From Sepiola atlantica (taxonomy: Eukaryota; Mollusca; Cephalopoda; Sepiida; Sepiolidae): a stretch of DNA of 64,000 nt. The DNA lies in NCBI GenBank assembly GCA_963556195.1, contig OY744551.1:9178484-9242483 (forward strand). Direction: 5' to 3'. The notes beneath the pieces are model-generated. The model had not been told where the DNA came from. It did not search any database and saw only the letters and a list, made by a program, of their open reading frames with translations. Below, one piece after another: positions 13,542 to 63,063 of this stretch. Positions within the stretch are counted from its first letter, which is position 1, and every line of letters starts with the position of its first letter. Both the position numbers and the translations under genes were made by a program.

Positions 13542-14609
13542 GAGTAGGAGGTATTCAGTCATGTCAAAATGTTAGGAGATTGAGGATTGTAGGTTTATTT
13601 CACTTAGTAAACTGCCGGATATCCTAGCACTAAGAGAAAGGTTTCTACGTCATCGATGTTGGTTCGCAATGGGCGGAGGCGAAAATGTTTTTTGTGGGTG
13701 TTTGGTTTTAAATAAGCTATTCATTTATTTTTCACAAGAAAGGTTAACATCAATTGAAACACTGGAATACTGAAAGAAATAAAACATTTCTTCAGAATTT
13801 ATAGTGAGAAATCAGTTTCATATATATTTAACATAAAATGTTCAAGACATTCCAACTTTTTAGGCCAGTTAACAAAAAGTTTTTTATCACTAACCCTAAG
13901 TCAGAGAAGCAAGGGCACTAAACCACACGTAATCGCCTAAAAAAATTTTTTAATAAATTAAAATTAAAAAAAAAAAAAAAAATATGAGTCGCTCCCCCCA
14001 TAAATTGGACAAATAAGTTTTACTAAATGATTTTATTTTTCAATGAGAATAGTGAAAAGAGGGTTATAAACATTATGGTACTATCACACCAATCGTAGTA
14101 AGGGGTATTTTTTTCAAAATATAATACAGACCGGCTTCTTAAACGATGAAAGAAAAGTTACTTTTTTTTTCAGGGGGGGGGGGGGGCGGGTACTACACAG
14201 ACTGTTTACTGATTAAATTAAACCATCGCTACAAATCAATCTGTACGTCTGTACGTCCGTCTGTCACACACTTTGCCAGTTCGCTATCGCTTCGCTATTT
14301 TTTAAAAACAAACATTTCGTAAGTTTCTTGCAAACACAAGACTAAAAAAAACTTTCGCATTTATTCATATAAATATTTACATCTTGATAATGTTGATACA
14401 AATTTATTTTTAAAAATAAGTCCCTAATTAAATTAAAACAAAGAAAGGAGAGGGGAAGGGAGGAGACATTTCGCCAACCATCCTTTTCTCGCTTTAGTCT
14501 GTCAGAATTCTCGGGATCGATGTTAGGGTAAAAGTTTTTTTAGTAAATAATTCATTTTTTTTTTTAAAACCATTTTAATTAATTACTGTCAATGTCGACG
14601 AAATAATTG

Positions 14610-14690
14610 CATATAATATAATATAATATATATTGCATATAATATAATATATATATTGCATATAATATAATATATATATATATATATATA
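14610..14690. repeat. TATAA/TA microsatellite
   Basis: Repeated ATTGCATATAATATAATATA units (three) grading into (TA)n. Confidence 0.85.
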
Positions 14691-14876
14691 TACACACATC
14701 ATAACAAGGATATTTCATCAGAAAAACAGAAGAATAAGAGTTTTTTTTTTATCAAAACTCAAAGACAATACTGATCAACTCTGATGGAATTTTATTCCGA
14801 AATTAAGATTAAAGTAAAAAAAATTAATTAATCTTGCATTGATAAAGGCTTCTATTTTCAATTTATAATATATATA

Positions 14877-15633
14877 TCAAGGGAGGCGCGATAGCGCTCT
14901 ATCCCTTAATAGACTTCAAAAACGGCCTATGCTAGAAATCTCATTTCTTTGATCAGTCATAACTCAAAAGCCAATAAACCAAATTATTTAAAACTTTTCA
15001 CAAAATTTTCATCTGATAGGTTCTATAAGTGTGTAGAATTTCAGCATCATTAGTCAAGGCAACCAAGAAAGGTCAGGAGTGATTTTGTGTTATCCGTGTG
15101 TACGCGCCACCCTGTATCTCATCAACTATTTCATGGATTCAGTTGATTTTTGGCAGAGATTGAGGTTCTAGTTGATGGCATTTTAATTTCAGTTTACCAT
15201 ATACCTTAGTTTTCCAGAAAATTTAAAAAAAAAAAAAAACTTAAAAATTACCATTTTCTTGAGGCATAGCCTTTACAAAAGTAGTGACATTCCATGAAAA
15301 ATGCCAGTATACTGAAATCATATGCTCTTAATAGGGTTAAGATGAACATTTTATTGTCATTAAAGGTATGACTACATATCAACCAAACCATTTCATTATC
15401 ACATCACTACAGTATAAATCTATGCATGAGTGGATGAAGTGTGTGAGGTGCGCTGAAGAAAAATTCCTACCAGTAAAATACATAGCCCTGTTGTGCTCGC
15501 ATACCCTTAATGACAATAAAAGTGTAAAAATTTGGGAATTTCCTTGCTTTTGTACATTTAGTGTATATGAATTTTCATCTTAACCCTATTAAGGGCATAT
15601 GATTTCAGTATACTGGCATTTATCATGGAATAA
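14877..15633 (+). mobile_element. composite repeat, copy 1
   Basis: Starts TCAAGGGAGGCGCGATAGCG next to a TA tract and shares nearly its whole length with 43363-44153: the same GGTTCTATAAGTGTGTAGAA, AGTCAAGGCAACC and CATCAACTATT blocks in the same order. The right half is a separate element with long terminal inverted repeats. No protein coding recognised. Confidence 0.85.
15290..15631. mobile_element. long-TIR element, core in orientation 1
   Basis: Outer inverted repeats: ATTCCATGAAAAATGCCAGT on the left matches ACTGGCATTTATCATGGAAT on the right, continuing through CTTAATAGGGTTAAGATGA / TCATCTTAACCCTATTAAG. Inner repeats ATTGTCATTAAAGGTATG / CATACCCTTAATGACAAT border a 137-bp core at 15367-15503. 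The left arm lacks about 60 bp present in the right arm. The size and arms fit a MITE or fold-back element with no coding capacity. Confidence 0.85.
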
Positions 15634-15639
15634 ATCTAT

Positions 15640-15650
15640 CTATATCTCTA

Positions 15651-15690
<40 letters not shown>

Positions 15691-15705
15691 GATATAGATA
15701 GACAA
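15640..15705. repeat. TC/TA microsatellite
   Basis: (TCTA)n, (TC)n, then (TA)n, ending in GATAGATAG. Confidence 0.9.
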
Positions 15706-15849
15706 AATAGGCCAATAAAATTACAAATGTATAACACCAAACATTAATTTATTTTAATTGTTAAAATAGTTATGCTAATTAGGCATTCAATAACTGCCTT
15801 TGGATATTTCATCTGTACTATACAGCATTACAAAATATTATGTATCGAT

Positions 15850-15928
15850 TTAAATAACAGTTAAGCCGTTTTGATAGTAATATAGGAATGATAAATGAAA
15901 ACAACTTTTGCATTTATTCATTTAGATT
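15850..15928 (+). repeat. conserved border block, copy 1
   Basis: The block TTAAATAA...CCGTTTTGATA...GATAAATGAAAA...CATTTATTCATTTAGAT recurs at 33670-33749 and 60994-61079. Here it directly precedes a Helitron-like element. At the other two sites it directly follows a satellite array. Confidence 0.7.
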
Positions 15929-15930
15929 TA

Positions 15931-16263
15931 TATAATAAAAGGAGAACGTTTGTCCGTGTCTAAAACCGAAGACATACTAGGGAGTGTTACTCTATACACA
16001 TGTACAATTTGCATGTGAACATAATGGAAGTAGTTCTGCAGAATGGAAGTCGTTGACCCTTAAAAGGAGCTAATAACGCTTTTCTAACATGTTATATAAT
16101 GAAATTAATCTATAAGCGTTAGGTTAAGAGTATTAAGTATAGCACAGTGGGTGAGATATCAGGCTGATCACATCAAGGTAGCTGTTAAACTAAACTCTTT
16201 ACTATGATGTTGATTATGATGCCATCCCACACTAACCCGGGCAACGTCGGGTAACCCTGCTGG
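15931..16263 (+). mobile_element. short non-autonomous Helitron-like element
   Basis: The left end TATATAATAAAAGGAGAACG resembles the start of animal Helitron-like elements. The right end has a hairpin with ACCCG (16235-16239) pairing with CGGGT (16248-16252), then CTGG at 16260-16263 followed by T, which fits the CTRR terminus. No coding capacity. The ends resemble those of the 7093-8471 element (GGGCAACG versus GTGCAACG inside the hairpin). Confidence 0.65.
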
Positions 16264-16281
16264 TTATAATATAAAATTAAC

Positions 16282-16700
16282 GACTTTACTTATGCAAAAA
16301 GAATGTCTTAAAAGATGTCACAGTTTATGGTTTTCCAAATGAATAAAAATTAATAGTGGTTGTGATTAGTGTTGGGATGATTAATCGGAATCGGGAATCA
16401 GAAAAATTTTACCCTAATTTCAGATTCCAAAAACGATTATCCGAATTTTTTGTTGTTATTTTTTTTATAAATGAACTTATGAAAGCCAAGAACATATTCT
16501 TTATCTTGTAAAAATGTAAAAAGTAAAGACTTTACTTATGCAAGAAGAATGTCTTAAAAGATGTCACAGTTTATGGTTTTTCAAATGAATAAAAATGGTT
16601 GTGATTAGTGTTGGTGATTAATCGGAATTGAGAATCAGAAAAATTGAACCCTAATTTCAGATTCCAAAAACGATTATTCTAATTTTTTTTTAGTCATTTT
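16282..16700. repeat. 246-bp direct duplication
   Basis: The block beginning GACTTTACTTATGCAA at 16282 is repeated at 16528, through AGATGTCACAGTTTATGG and the hAT-like end TAGTGTTGG to CAGATTCCAAAAACGATTAT. A third partial match (GATGTCAGTTTATGAATTTT) follows the right end of the satellite-bearing element at 19617. Confidence 0.8.
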
Positions 16701-19616
16701 TTTTTTTAAACTTAATTTTTCATTATAAAATTATGAATATTTATTGATTTTTAAAAAAATTTATATATAAAAACGAATTTAGGCAAAAATGGCGCCAGAA
16801 GAAATGGCACCAGTGGACGAATAGGTGGATTAAAATCTCACAATGAGTTTATCAAATCACTATTTAAATTTCTTTCTTCATAATTGATTGAAAATAAACA
16901 GTTCGAAAGATCGAATCGTGTAATGCACGCTCTCCCCCATAAGTGTACTTATACTTTTTTGAAAATATATCCACGGATTTTACAGTAACCCAAGAATTAA
17001 AAATAACAACTCTATAAATATTTAGAAATTACAAAAAAAATCAGAATCGGTAAAGGCCAGGAAGAGAATCGCTAAGGCCAGGAAGAGAATCGCTAAGGCC
17101 AGGAAGAGAATCGCTAAGGCCAGGAAGAGAATCGCTAAGGCCAGGAAGAGAATCGCTAAGGCCAGGAAGAGAATCGCTAAGGCCAGGAAGAGAATCGCTA
17201 AGGCCAGGAAGAGAATCGCTAAGGCCAGGAAGAGAATCGCTAAGGCCAGGAAGAGAATCGCTAAGGCCAGGAAGAGAATCGCTAAGGCCAGGAAGAGAAT
17301 CGCTAAGGCCAGGAAGAGAATCGCTAAGGCCAGGAAGAGAATCGCTAAGGCCAGGAAGAGAATCGCTAAGGCCAGGAAGAGAATCGCTAAGGCCAGGAAG
17401 AGAATCGCTAAGGCCAGGAAGAGAATCGCTAAGGCCAGGAAGAGAATCGCTAAGGCCAGGAAGAGAATCGCTAAGGCCAGGAAGAGAATCGCTAAGGCCA
17501 GGAAGAGAATCGCTAAGGCCAGGAAGAGAATCGCTAAGGCCAGGAAGAGAATCGCTAAGGCCAGGAAGAGAATCGCTAAGGCCAGGAAGAGAATCGCTAA
17601 GGCCAGGAAGAGAATCGCTAAGGCCAGGAAGAGAATCGCTAAGGCCAGGAAGAGAATCGCTAAGGCCAGGAAGAGAATCGCTAAGGCCAGGAAGAGAATC
17701 GCTAAGGCCAGGAAGAGAATCGCTAAGGCCAGGAAGAGAATCGCTAAGGCCAGGAAGAGAATCGCTAAGGCCAGGAAGAGAATCGCTAAGGCCAGGAAGA
17801 GAATCGCTAAGGCCAGGAAGAGAATCGCTAAGGCCAGGAAGAGAATCGCTAAGGCCAGGAAGAGAATCGCTAAGGCCAGGAAGAGAATCGCTAAGGCCAG
17901 GAAGAGAATCGCTAAGGCCAGGAAGAGAATCGCTAAGGCCAGGAAGAGAATCGCTAAGGCCAGGAAGAGAATCGCTAAGGCCAGGAAGAGAATCGCTAAG
18001 GCCAGGAAGAGAATCGCTAAGGCCAGGAAGAGAATCGCTAAGGCCAGGAAGAGAATCGCTAAGGCCAGGAAGAGAATCGCTAAGGCCAGGAAGAGAATCG
18101 CTAAGGCCAGGAAGAGAATCGCTAAGGCCAGGAAGAGAATCGCTAAGGCCAGGAAGAGAATCGCTAAGGCCAGGAAGAGAATCGCTAAGGCCAGGAAGAG
18201 AATCGCTAAGGCCAGGAAGAGAATCGCTAAGGCCAGGAAGAGAATCGCTAAGGCCAGGAAGAGAATCGCTAAGGCCAGGAAGAGAATCGCTAAGGCCAGG
18301 AAGAGAATCGCTAAGGCCAGGAAGAGAATCGCTAAGGCCAGGAAGAGAATCGCTAAGGCCAGGAAGAGAATCGCTAAGGCCAGGAAGAGAATCGCTAAGG
18401 CCAGGAAGAGAATCGCTAAGGCCAGGAAGAGAATCGCTAAGGCCAGGAAGAGAATCGCTAAGGCCAGGAAGAGAATCGCTAAGGCCAGGAAGAGAATCGC
18501 TAAGGCCAGGAAGAGAATCGCTAAGGCCAGGAAGAGAATCGCTAAGGCCAGGAAGAGAATCGCTAAGGCCAGGAAGAGAATCGCTAAGGCCAGGAAGAGA
18601 ATCGCTAAGGCCAGGAAGAGAATCGCTAAGGCCAGGAAGAGAATCGCTAAGGCCAGGAAGAGAATCGCTAAGGCCAGGAAGAGAATCGCTAAGGCCAGGA
18701 AGAGAATCGCTAAGGCCAGGAAGAGAATCGCTAAGGCCAGGAAGAGAATCGCTAAGGCCAGGAAGAGAATCGCTAAGGCCAGGAAGAGAATCGCTAAGGC
18801 CAGGAAGAGAATCGCTAAGGCCAGGAAGAGAATCGCTAAGGCCAGGAAGAGAATCGCTAAGGCCAGGAAGAGAATCGCTAAGGCCAGGAAGAGAATCGCT
18901 AAGGCCAGGAAGAGAATCGCTAAGGCCAGGAAGAGAATCGCTAAGGCCAGGAAGAGAATCGCTAAGGCCAGGAAGAGAATCGCTAAGGCCAGGAAGAGAA
19001 TCGCTAAGGCCAGGAAGAGAATCGCTAAGGCCAGGAAGAGAATCGCTAAGGCCAGGAAGAGAATCGCTAAGGCCAGGAAGAGAATCGCTAAGGCCAGGAA
19101 GAGAATCGCTAAGGCCAGGAAGAGAATCGCTATGGCCAGGAAGAGAATCGCTATGGCCAGGAAGAGAATCGCTATGGCCAGGAAGAGAATCGCTATGGCC
19201 AGGAAGAGAATCGCTATGGCCAGGAAGAGAATCGCTATGGCCAGGAAGAGAATCGCTATGGCCAGGAAGAGAATCGCTATGGCCAGGAAGAGAATCGCTA
19301 AGGCCAGGAAGAGAATCGCTAAGGCCAGGAAGAGAATCGCTAAGGCCAGGAAGAGAATCGCTAAGGCCAGGAAGAGAATCGCTAAGGCCAGGAAGAGAAT
19401 CGCTAAGGCCAGGAAGAGAATCGCTAAGGCCAGGAAGAGAATCGCTAAGGCCAGGAAGAGAATCGCTAAGGCCAGGAAGAGAATCGCTAAGGCCAGGAAG
19501 AGAATCGCTAAGGCCAGGAAGAGAATCGCTAAGGCCAGGAAGAGAATCGCTAAGGCCAGGAAGAGAATCGGTAATTATACCGGAATGGAGGGGATATTGG
19601 AATCTTTCCATCACTA
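16367..19616. mobile_element. repeat with hAT-like ends, expanded by an internal satellite
   Basis: The left end TAGTGTTGGGATGATTAATC and right end GATTCCAATA-type sequence finishing CCATCACTA form imperfect inverted repeats of about 10-16 bp. Similar ends border 22958-23602. Both copies are rich in GGAATC/CAGAATC words inside. No transposase. I could not find a convincing 8-bp target duplication, so the superfamily is inferred from the TAGTG-TGGG ends only. Confidence 0.55.
17049..19570. repeat. 21-bp satellite B, about 120 units
   Basis: Near-perfect tandem repeat of AGGCCAGGAAGAGAATCGCTA. The only systematic variant is A to T (CTATGGCC) in eight consecutive units at about 19131-19300. The unit is a multiple of three without stops on the minus strand, so a frame of 857 codons repeating SDSLPGL arises. 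I do not regard it as a gene: its only sequence outside the repeat is a dozen or so codons at the start and a few at the end, and there is no splice or family evidence. Confidence 0.95.
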
Positions 19617-19620
19617 GATG

Positions 19621-21530
19621 TCAGTTTATGAATTTTCAAATGAATAAAATAAATAGTGGTGGTTGTGACCCAACGGGTCATGGGTAGTTGACATTTTCCT
19701 GGCCCCACAAACGAAGATGGCATCAAAAAAAATGTTAAAAATAAAACAAAACATTTTCTTGGTTTTTAAATTTTTTTAATGAGTAAAAAAAAAAAAAAAA
19801 AATAATAATAAAAATAGAAAAACTTGCAATTTTTAAATTTCTCAAAAAACAAAAAAAAAAAAAACGTATAAATTTATAAGGCGTGCTTAATCACAGAATT
19901 ATTAGGGAAATAAACAATAGTGTACGTGTTAGGCACTGTCTGAGTGGATTCTTTTCAATCCACAGGACGTAAATATTAGATATTTAACCGTGAAGAATAT
20001 CATTTTAAATATATTGTAAAAATATTGTAAAAATACAAAGTTAATATTTTTTTTTTTTTATTATTATCAAATTCAACTATCATTGCTCCCGTGAAAGTTA
20101 CGCCCGGTAAACAAATAAAATTTGTGGATAACTATATATAGTTATCTAGGTCGTACGAGTTCTTATAAGCAGGTGTACAAATCTTCAATTCCGCTCTTTA
20201 GAACGAAACTGTCAACATTATAAGGTGATATATATTTTCAGCATTTCCTTCAACAGTGCTCAATATGCGAGTAGAGCTTAGTATGAAAATATATCTATAG
20301 CAAGTAAGCTACACAAAAATGTTCATGTTTCATTCCGACAGGAAATGCATTTAATTTGATGAGTTGTAATAAGCAGGATAAAAATGCATACGTCACGGTG
20401 CTCTCATTGCACTCTTTAGAATGCAACTGCGTAATTTACGATTAACTTTACGAGCACCTCTACTGAGAGTACTCTAACTGCGATATGTTGAACGTCAGGT
20501 AGCTAGTTTTAATGATTTTCATTTCGTTGTACTTTTAGAATTGTTGAAGGATAAGCTGTCTGGCAGGTTAAAGGGTCAAAATCGCTGATAAACATGGAAA
20601 CATAAGACGACCGGATGGAGAATGAGGTCATCAGTGAAGGTAGAATGATTATTAAACGGCTTGATCAGTTCACGACTGAAAGCGTAGTTGACCACACGTG
20701 AATACAGGCTCTTAGACAAGAACAGGCAATGGTCTTTCGTTCCTTCAACACTCGTGGCGTCTGCGAACCCCCCCCCCCCCCCCCCCCCCCCCGATAAAAT
20801 ACAAGCTGCCCATTTTTTTATTAAGCACAGTTGAATTTTATTCGTCTGGAATTAACCCCACTTCGAAAGAATTGAATTTTAACTTCTACAGCAGATCCGA
20901 CCCAACGACCTGCCGCCACAAACATGACATCAAGGTACGAAGTCTGATAGATAGCGGCCACACCCAATATAAGTATGAAGTTTTATTTGTTCACCTGGAG
21001 TAACTTGTATGCATACAGTGGTAAATACAGCCATCAGGCAACTCAGACTAAGTCCAATATCACCCAACTATCTTTTGGCTCTGAAGAGTCCATTGGGTCA
21101 AAATTTTGGTAATGTAAATCAAATATAAAGAGATTCCAAAATGTCCGGAAAAAAAAGAAAAAAAAAAAAAAGTGATTACGGTGGACATAATGTCCATAAC
21201 CATCAAGAGAGCTGACCTAGTTTACAAAAAAAACTAGGCTTCTTGGCTGACGATCGTATAGACCATTTCTCGTGCCGTGGGTTTTTTTTCAAACTAAGCC
21301 TGGTCTCTTCGTGAAACCTCAATATCCTTTAAAGCTCTGACGCCTATAAGTTCTCTGGTATTGCTGTGAAATACATATGCTCAACAGTTAACTGATATGG
21401 GTTTAGTCCGAGCAGTAGAAAAGATGGTGCCACCGTGCCGATAAATGTGGTGTCATGGAGAATAAATGGAGAAACTTTGTGATTGCAAATTAAAAAAAAT
21501 TATATAAGCAAAATAGATATTTTATTCGAT
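19621..21530. other. downstream flank of the gelsolin-like gene
   Basis: Non-coding. Contains A/T runs (19785-19870), a C-run of about 25 at 20767-20792, and a weak duplication (TAAGCAGG...CTCTTTAGAA near 20165-20205 and 20370-20425). No other gene, RNA or element recognised. Confidence 0.5.
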
Positions 21531-21536
21531 TGGCAG
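21531..21536 (-). promoter_or_regulatory. candidate poly(A) signal of the gelsolin-like gene
   Basis: AATAAA on the minus strand, about 41 nt after the stop codon. It is the nearest canonical signal. A very short 3' UTR would result, and other signals lie further downstream, so the choice is tentative. Confidence 0.4.
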
Positions 21537-21576
21537 GAAATCTGCCCACATTCAGGGATCGTCTGATTTTTTTTTT

Positions 21577-58565
<36,989 letters not shown>

Positions 58566-59088
58566 CTGAGAAATAAAAAATAAAAAATTTAATTAAAAAA
58601 TTAAAACGAAAGAAAGTTACGTTTCATTAAATTCGAAAACAAAAATTTTTTAAATATAATTTTTATTTTGAATTTTTATTCATTTCAGCGTAAATTTTAT
58701 ATAAATAATTATCCACAAACGCCCGTTTATATGGAATCCACTCGTTTTGAGATTTGCAAAACATTCGTCAATTCCCACTCGGGCTCATCTATTCTAGAGG
58801 CCTGTTCTAGGTATGGCCTTAGTTCGATACCAAATACATGATGATGCAACTGATCCAGAGGCCTTGAGCACTATTTCAAAAGTTTTTCCTCACTTTTTCT
58901 AAATATTTGTGGCAAAAAGTCAATTTAATATTTTTTCAAGATTATTTTTAATCCGCCCACCAGGCAGCAATTAGATTGGGGGGGGGGGGACACTTAAAAA
59001 TGTTTTTACTCTGAGAATTCCATAATTTTAACAAACTTTGATAAATTTGTAATAATTTATCTCAGCTAAATACCCTCCAAAAAAACAA

Positions 59089-60980
59089 AACACAGAGAGA
59101 GACACAGGGACAGAGAGAGAGACACAGGGACAGAGAGAGAGACACAGGGACAGAGAGAGAGACACAGGGACAGAGAGAGAGACACAGGGACAGAGAGAGA
59201 GACACAGGGACAGAGAGAGAGACACAGGGACAGAGAGAGAGACACAGGGACAGAGAGAGAGACACAGGGACAGAGAGAGAGACACAGGGACAGAGAGAGA
59301 GACACAGGGACAGAGAGAGAGACACAGGGACAGAGAGAGAGACACAGGGACAGAGAGAGAGACACAGGGACAGAGAGAGAGACACAGGGACAGAGAGAGA
59401 GACACAGGGACAGAGAGAGAGACACAGGGACAGAGAGAGAGACACAGGGACAGAGAGAGAGACACAGGGACAGAGAGAGAGACACAGGGACAGAGAGAGA
59501 GACACAGGGACAGAGAGAGAGACACAGGGACAGAGAGAGAGACACAGGGACAGAGAGAGAGACACAGGGACAGAGAGAGAGACACAGGGACAGAGAGAGA
59601 GACACAGAGACAGAGAGAGAGACACAGGGACAGAGAGAGAGACACAGGGACAGAGAGAGAGACACAGGGACAGAGAGAGAGACACAGGGACAGAGAGAGA
59701 GACACAGGGACAGAGAGAGAGACACAGGGACAGAGAGAGAGACACAGGGACAGAGAGAGAGACACAGGGACAGAGAGAGAGACACAGGGACAGAGAGAGA
59801 GACACAGGGACAGAGAGAGAGACACAGGGACAGAGAGAGAGACACAGGGACAGAGAGAGAGACACAGGGACAGAGAGAGAGACACAGGGACAGAGAGAGA
59901 GACACAGGGACAGAGAGAGAGACACAGGGACAGAGAGAGAGACACAGGGACAGAGAGAGAGACACAGGGACAGAGAGAGACACACACAGACAGAGAGAGA
60001 CACACACAGACAGAGAGAGACACACACAGACAGAGAGAGACACACACAGACAGAGAGAGACACACACAGACAGAGAGAGACACACACAGACAGAGAGAGA
60101 CACACACAGACAGAGAGAGACACACACAGACAGAGAGAGACACACACAGACAGAGAGAGACACACACAGACAGAGAGAGACACACACAGACAGAGAGAGA
60201 CACACACAGACAGAGAGAGACACACACAGACAGAGAGAGACACACACAGACAGAGACACACAGACAGACAGAGACACACAGACAGACAGACAGAGACACA
60301 CAGACAGACAGACAGAGACACACAGACAGACAGACAGAGACACACAGACAGACAGACAGAGACACACAGACAGACAGACAGAGACACACAGACAGACAGA
60401 CAGACACACAGACAGACAGACAGAGACACACAGACAGACAGACAGACACACAGACAGACAGACAGAGACACACAGACAGACAGAGACACACAGACAGACA
60501 GACAGAGACACACAGACAGACAGAGACACACAGACAGACAGACAGAGACACACAGACAGACAGACACACACAGACAGACAGACAGAGACACACAGACAGA
60601 CAGACAGAGACACACAGACAGACAGACAGACACACACAGACAGACAGACAGACACACACAGACAGACAGACAGACACACACAGACAGACAGACAGAGACA
60701 CACAGACAGACAGACAGAGACACACAGACAGACAGACAGAGACACACAGACAGACAGACAGAGACACACAGACAGACAGACAGAGACACACAGACAGACA
60801 GACAGAGACACACAGACAGACAGACAGAGACACACAGACAGACAGACAGAGACACACAGACAGACAGACAGAGACACACAGACAGACAGACAGAGACACA
60901 CAGAGAGACAGACAGACATAGACAGACAGACAGACAGACATAGACAGACAGACAGACAGACAGACATAGACAGACAGACA
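59089..60980. repeat. 20-22 bp purine/CA satellite E
   Basis: Three zones: about 44 copies of GACACAGGGACAGAGAGAGA (to about 59975), 13 copies of CACACACAGACAGAGAGAGA (to about 60250), then GACAGACAGACAGAGACACA-type units of 18-22 bp. One strand is almost free of T. The minus strand has frames of over 630 codons in all three phases (SLSVCL/VSLSVPV), which are artefacts. It lies upstream of the first visible gelsolin-like exon. Confidence 0.97.
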
Positions 60981-60993
60981 AAATTAAAATATA

Positions 60994-61079
60994 TGATGTT
61001 ATTGATTTAAATAATAACCTGTTTTATTCGTAATGTAGGAGTGATAAATGAAAAAAAAATTGTATTTATTCATTTAGAT
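60994..61079 (+). repeat. conserved border block, copy 3
   Basis: Right after satellite E: GATTTAAATAATAACCTGTT, GTGATAAATGAAAA, TGTATTTATTCATTTAGAT, as at 15850 and 33670. Confidence 0.7.
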
Positions 61080-62620
61080 AAATTCATTCATGATTATTTT
61101 TTTGTAAGTAATTTCCACCTTTTGTTTGGGGGTGGGGCACCCTATAATAGGGTAGACTAAGCTCTTACACAGTTCTGAGTATGACCCACGGCATTCTATA
61201 CTAAGCAATTACTCAGTGTGCAAGTTGGATCCGATTCCAAGCCGATTACAAAAGCTAACTGGTGGGGGGGGGGTAACTTCTCAGGTGCTTTTACTCACAG
61301 GTGGTTATACAAGGTGACCCCCTCCACAGAGAATCATTCATAAAATGCAATCTTTTCTGCGAAAAATAAAAATTTGAAATTTTATGACAGCGATCGAGGC
61401 CAACGGGGATCGGGTACCCCAGTGGCGCACTAGTATGCATCTTGGTGATGATGCTAGACACTACGTAGAAACGAGGTAGAGATATAAGACTAGTACGTAT
61501 ATTCAGCGCGGATCGACCATCCAAACAAGGAGAGAAAATAGCGTCGGGCTGTCTGGCAAAGGTGGTGTTGCTTGTCAATGGCAATTAACCACACACAAAG
61601 CTGGTTATAAATGGAAGATTGGAATTTTGGTCATAATCTCTTAATCACCAATAGGCTAATGGAATGTCAACACTTGGGAGATTGCAAGCCCTTTTAAGGG
61701 AGAGAGTAATTACTTTTTAAATCCCATTTATCTGTTTGGATAGGCGTGCCCCTCCAAAACCACCAGGAGAGGAAGAAGGACAGAGAAAGGGATGGGAGAG
61801 GGAGAGAGGATAGCGATGAAGATTCTCAGTCAGAAAAAAGTCAGTTAGGCAGTCAGAGCCCGGACTCAAGACAGGCCAGTCCTGTCTTAAGGACACATGC
61901 CGATTCCAGGCATGCGTGACGAAATAAGACCCATCATTTTAACATAGATTAATGACTAAACAACTTTCAATCGTAAATGGATCCGCACACACGCAGAGAG
62001 AGACGACTGAATAGTTTAGTATAAAAGACATCAAAACGTAGACGTTAATTCAACGTTAAAACAATTCTTTTATCTTTGTTAATAATTATTTCATACAAAA
62101 AGAATTCGCCAAGTTGTTTGCATTATCATTGTTGATTTGTTCTGCTTGAATAACCTTGCCTTCACAGAGACGAGATCGACAGAGCCATCACTGTCATCAT
62201 CCAACCCGGAGGAAATTCGACAGACATCTTTTTTTACTACCACTACAACGATCGGCCAAAGAGTGTCCACGGTCTGGCAAGATCTCTGCGTAGAGAACCA
62301 GAGGCGTGAACACAGAGACAGAGGCATGAGTGGAGACTATGTTTATAACTGGCTCCGTGACGCGCAAGAGAGTAGGGTATTTTTATAATTGACACCGTGA
62401 TGCCAGGATCAGAGTGGGGTATCTGTTATACTTGGCACCGCGACCAGGATATCAAACACCTGTGCGTGAGTGGCCGACAAGATACCCACGACAGATTGAC
62501 AGAAGAGAGTGGGGTACCTTTACAATTTTAATTCTTTGAACAGAACAGAGTTTTAGTTTCTTTCCCCTGTACATAGTTTAACTTCCATTTTACATGCTGG
62601 ACGGCTTTTCGAAATTGACT
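61080..62620. other. non-coding region, nothing firmly recognised
   Basis: Contains imperfect short repeats near 62330-62530 (GTATTTTTATAATTGACACC, TCCGTGACGC, GCACCGCGACCAGGAT). No domain, splice-supported exon or RNA found. The missing first gelsolin-like exon was looked for here and not found. Confidence 0.45.
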
Positions 62621-62629
62621 TTCAAGCTA

Positions 62630-63030
62630 ACCTATCTGACCAGGTCTTTATCCCTCTTTCTTTCAAGTCCATCTTTATCACTTCCTCACGTTTTCCTTGG
62701 CCTTCCCCTGTGAACTGACCCTACTGCCTCAACTGTTCTACATCTACTAACTCAAGAACTCTCATCCATTCTTTCAACATGGCCATACCATTAAAGTCTC
62801 TTGTTCAGCTCACATCTCCCTATATTGTTCAGATTTAATCCTCCAAGGTCATCAGATCTAAGCCGGTCTTTAAAACTTGCGTTACACATCCATCGTATCA
62901 TTGTCATATAATTTCTCATCATTTCTCTCCATGCAACGCATGTCCTCAACCCTCACTGGCCAGATTTCACTTCCATACATGACATTCCTGATAGTACGAA
63001 CACCTGTTTTAAGTTTGTTGTTTGCTTTTC
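62630..63030 (-). pseudogene. LINE reverse transcriptase C-terminal fragment
   Basis: The minus-strand translation gives TIRNVMYGSEIWPVRVEDMR then CMERNDEKLYDNDTM, and further down a WYGHVERM-like block (about 62790-62760). YGSE.W followed by R.RW.GHV.RM is the typical C-terminal part of RTE/CR1-like RT proteins. Homologous to 25620-25965 and 63625-63930. Stops present. Confidence 0.7.

Positions 63031-63059
<29 letters not shown>
63031..63059. repeat. poly-T tract
   Basis: About 29 T next to the LINE fragment. Confidence 0.85.

Positions 63060-63063
<4 letters not shown>

Noticed and set aside
17041..19614. 857-codon open frame on the minus strand (SDSLPGL repeats)
   Set aside because: It exists because a 21-bp satellite unit happens to lack stops. 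Its non-repeat part is a dozen or so codons at the start and a few at the end, and it lies in a non-coding repeat.
59028..60981. Three minus-strand frames of over 630 codons rich in Ser, Leu, Cys and Val
   Set aside because: Low-complexity satellite E lacks stops in all phases. No domain, no start context and no splice evidence.
62330..62530. LTR retrotransposon primer-binding-like text (GCACCGCGACCAGG)
   Set aside because: No paired LTRs, polypurine tract or gag/pol similarity could be found around it.
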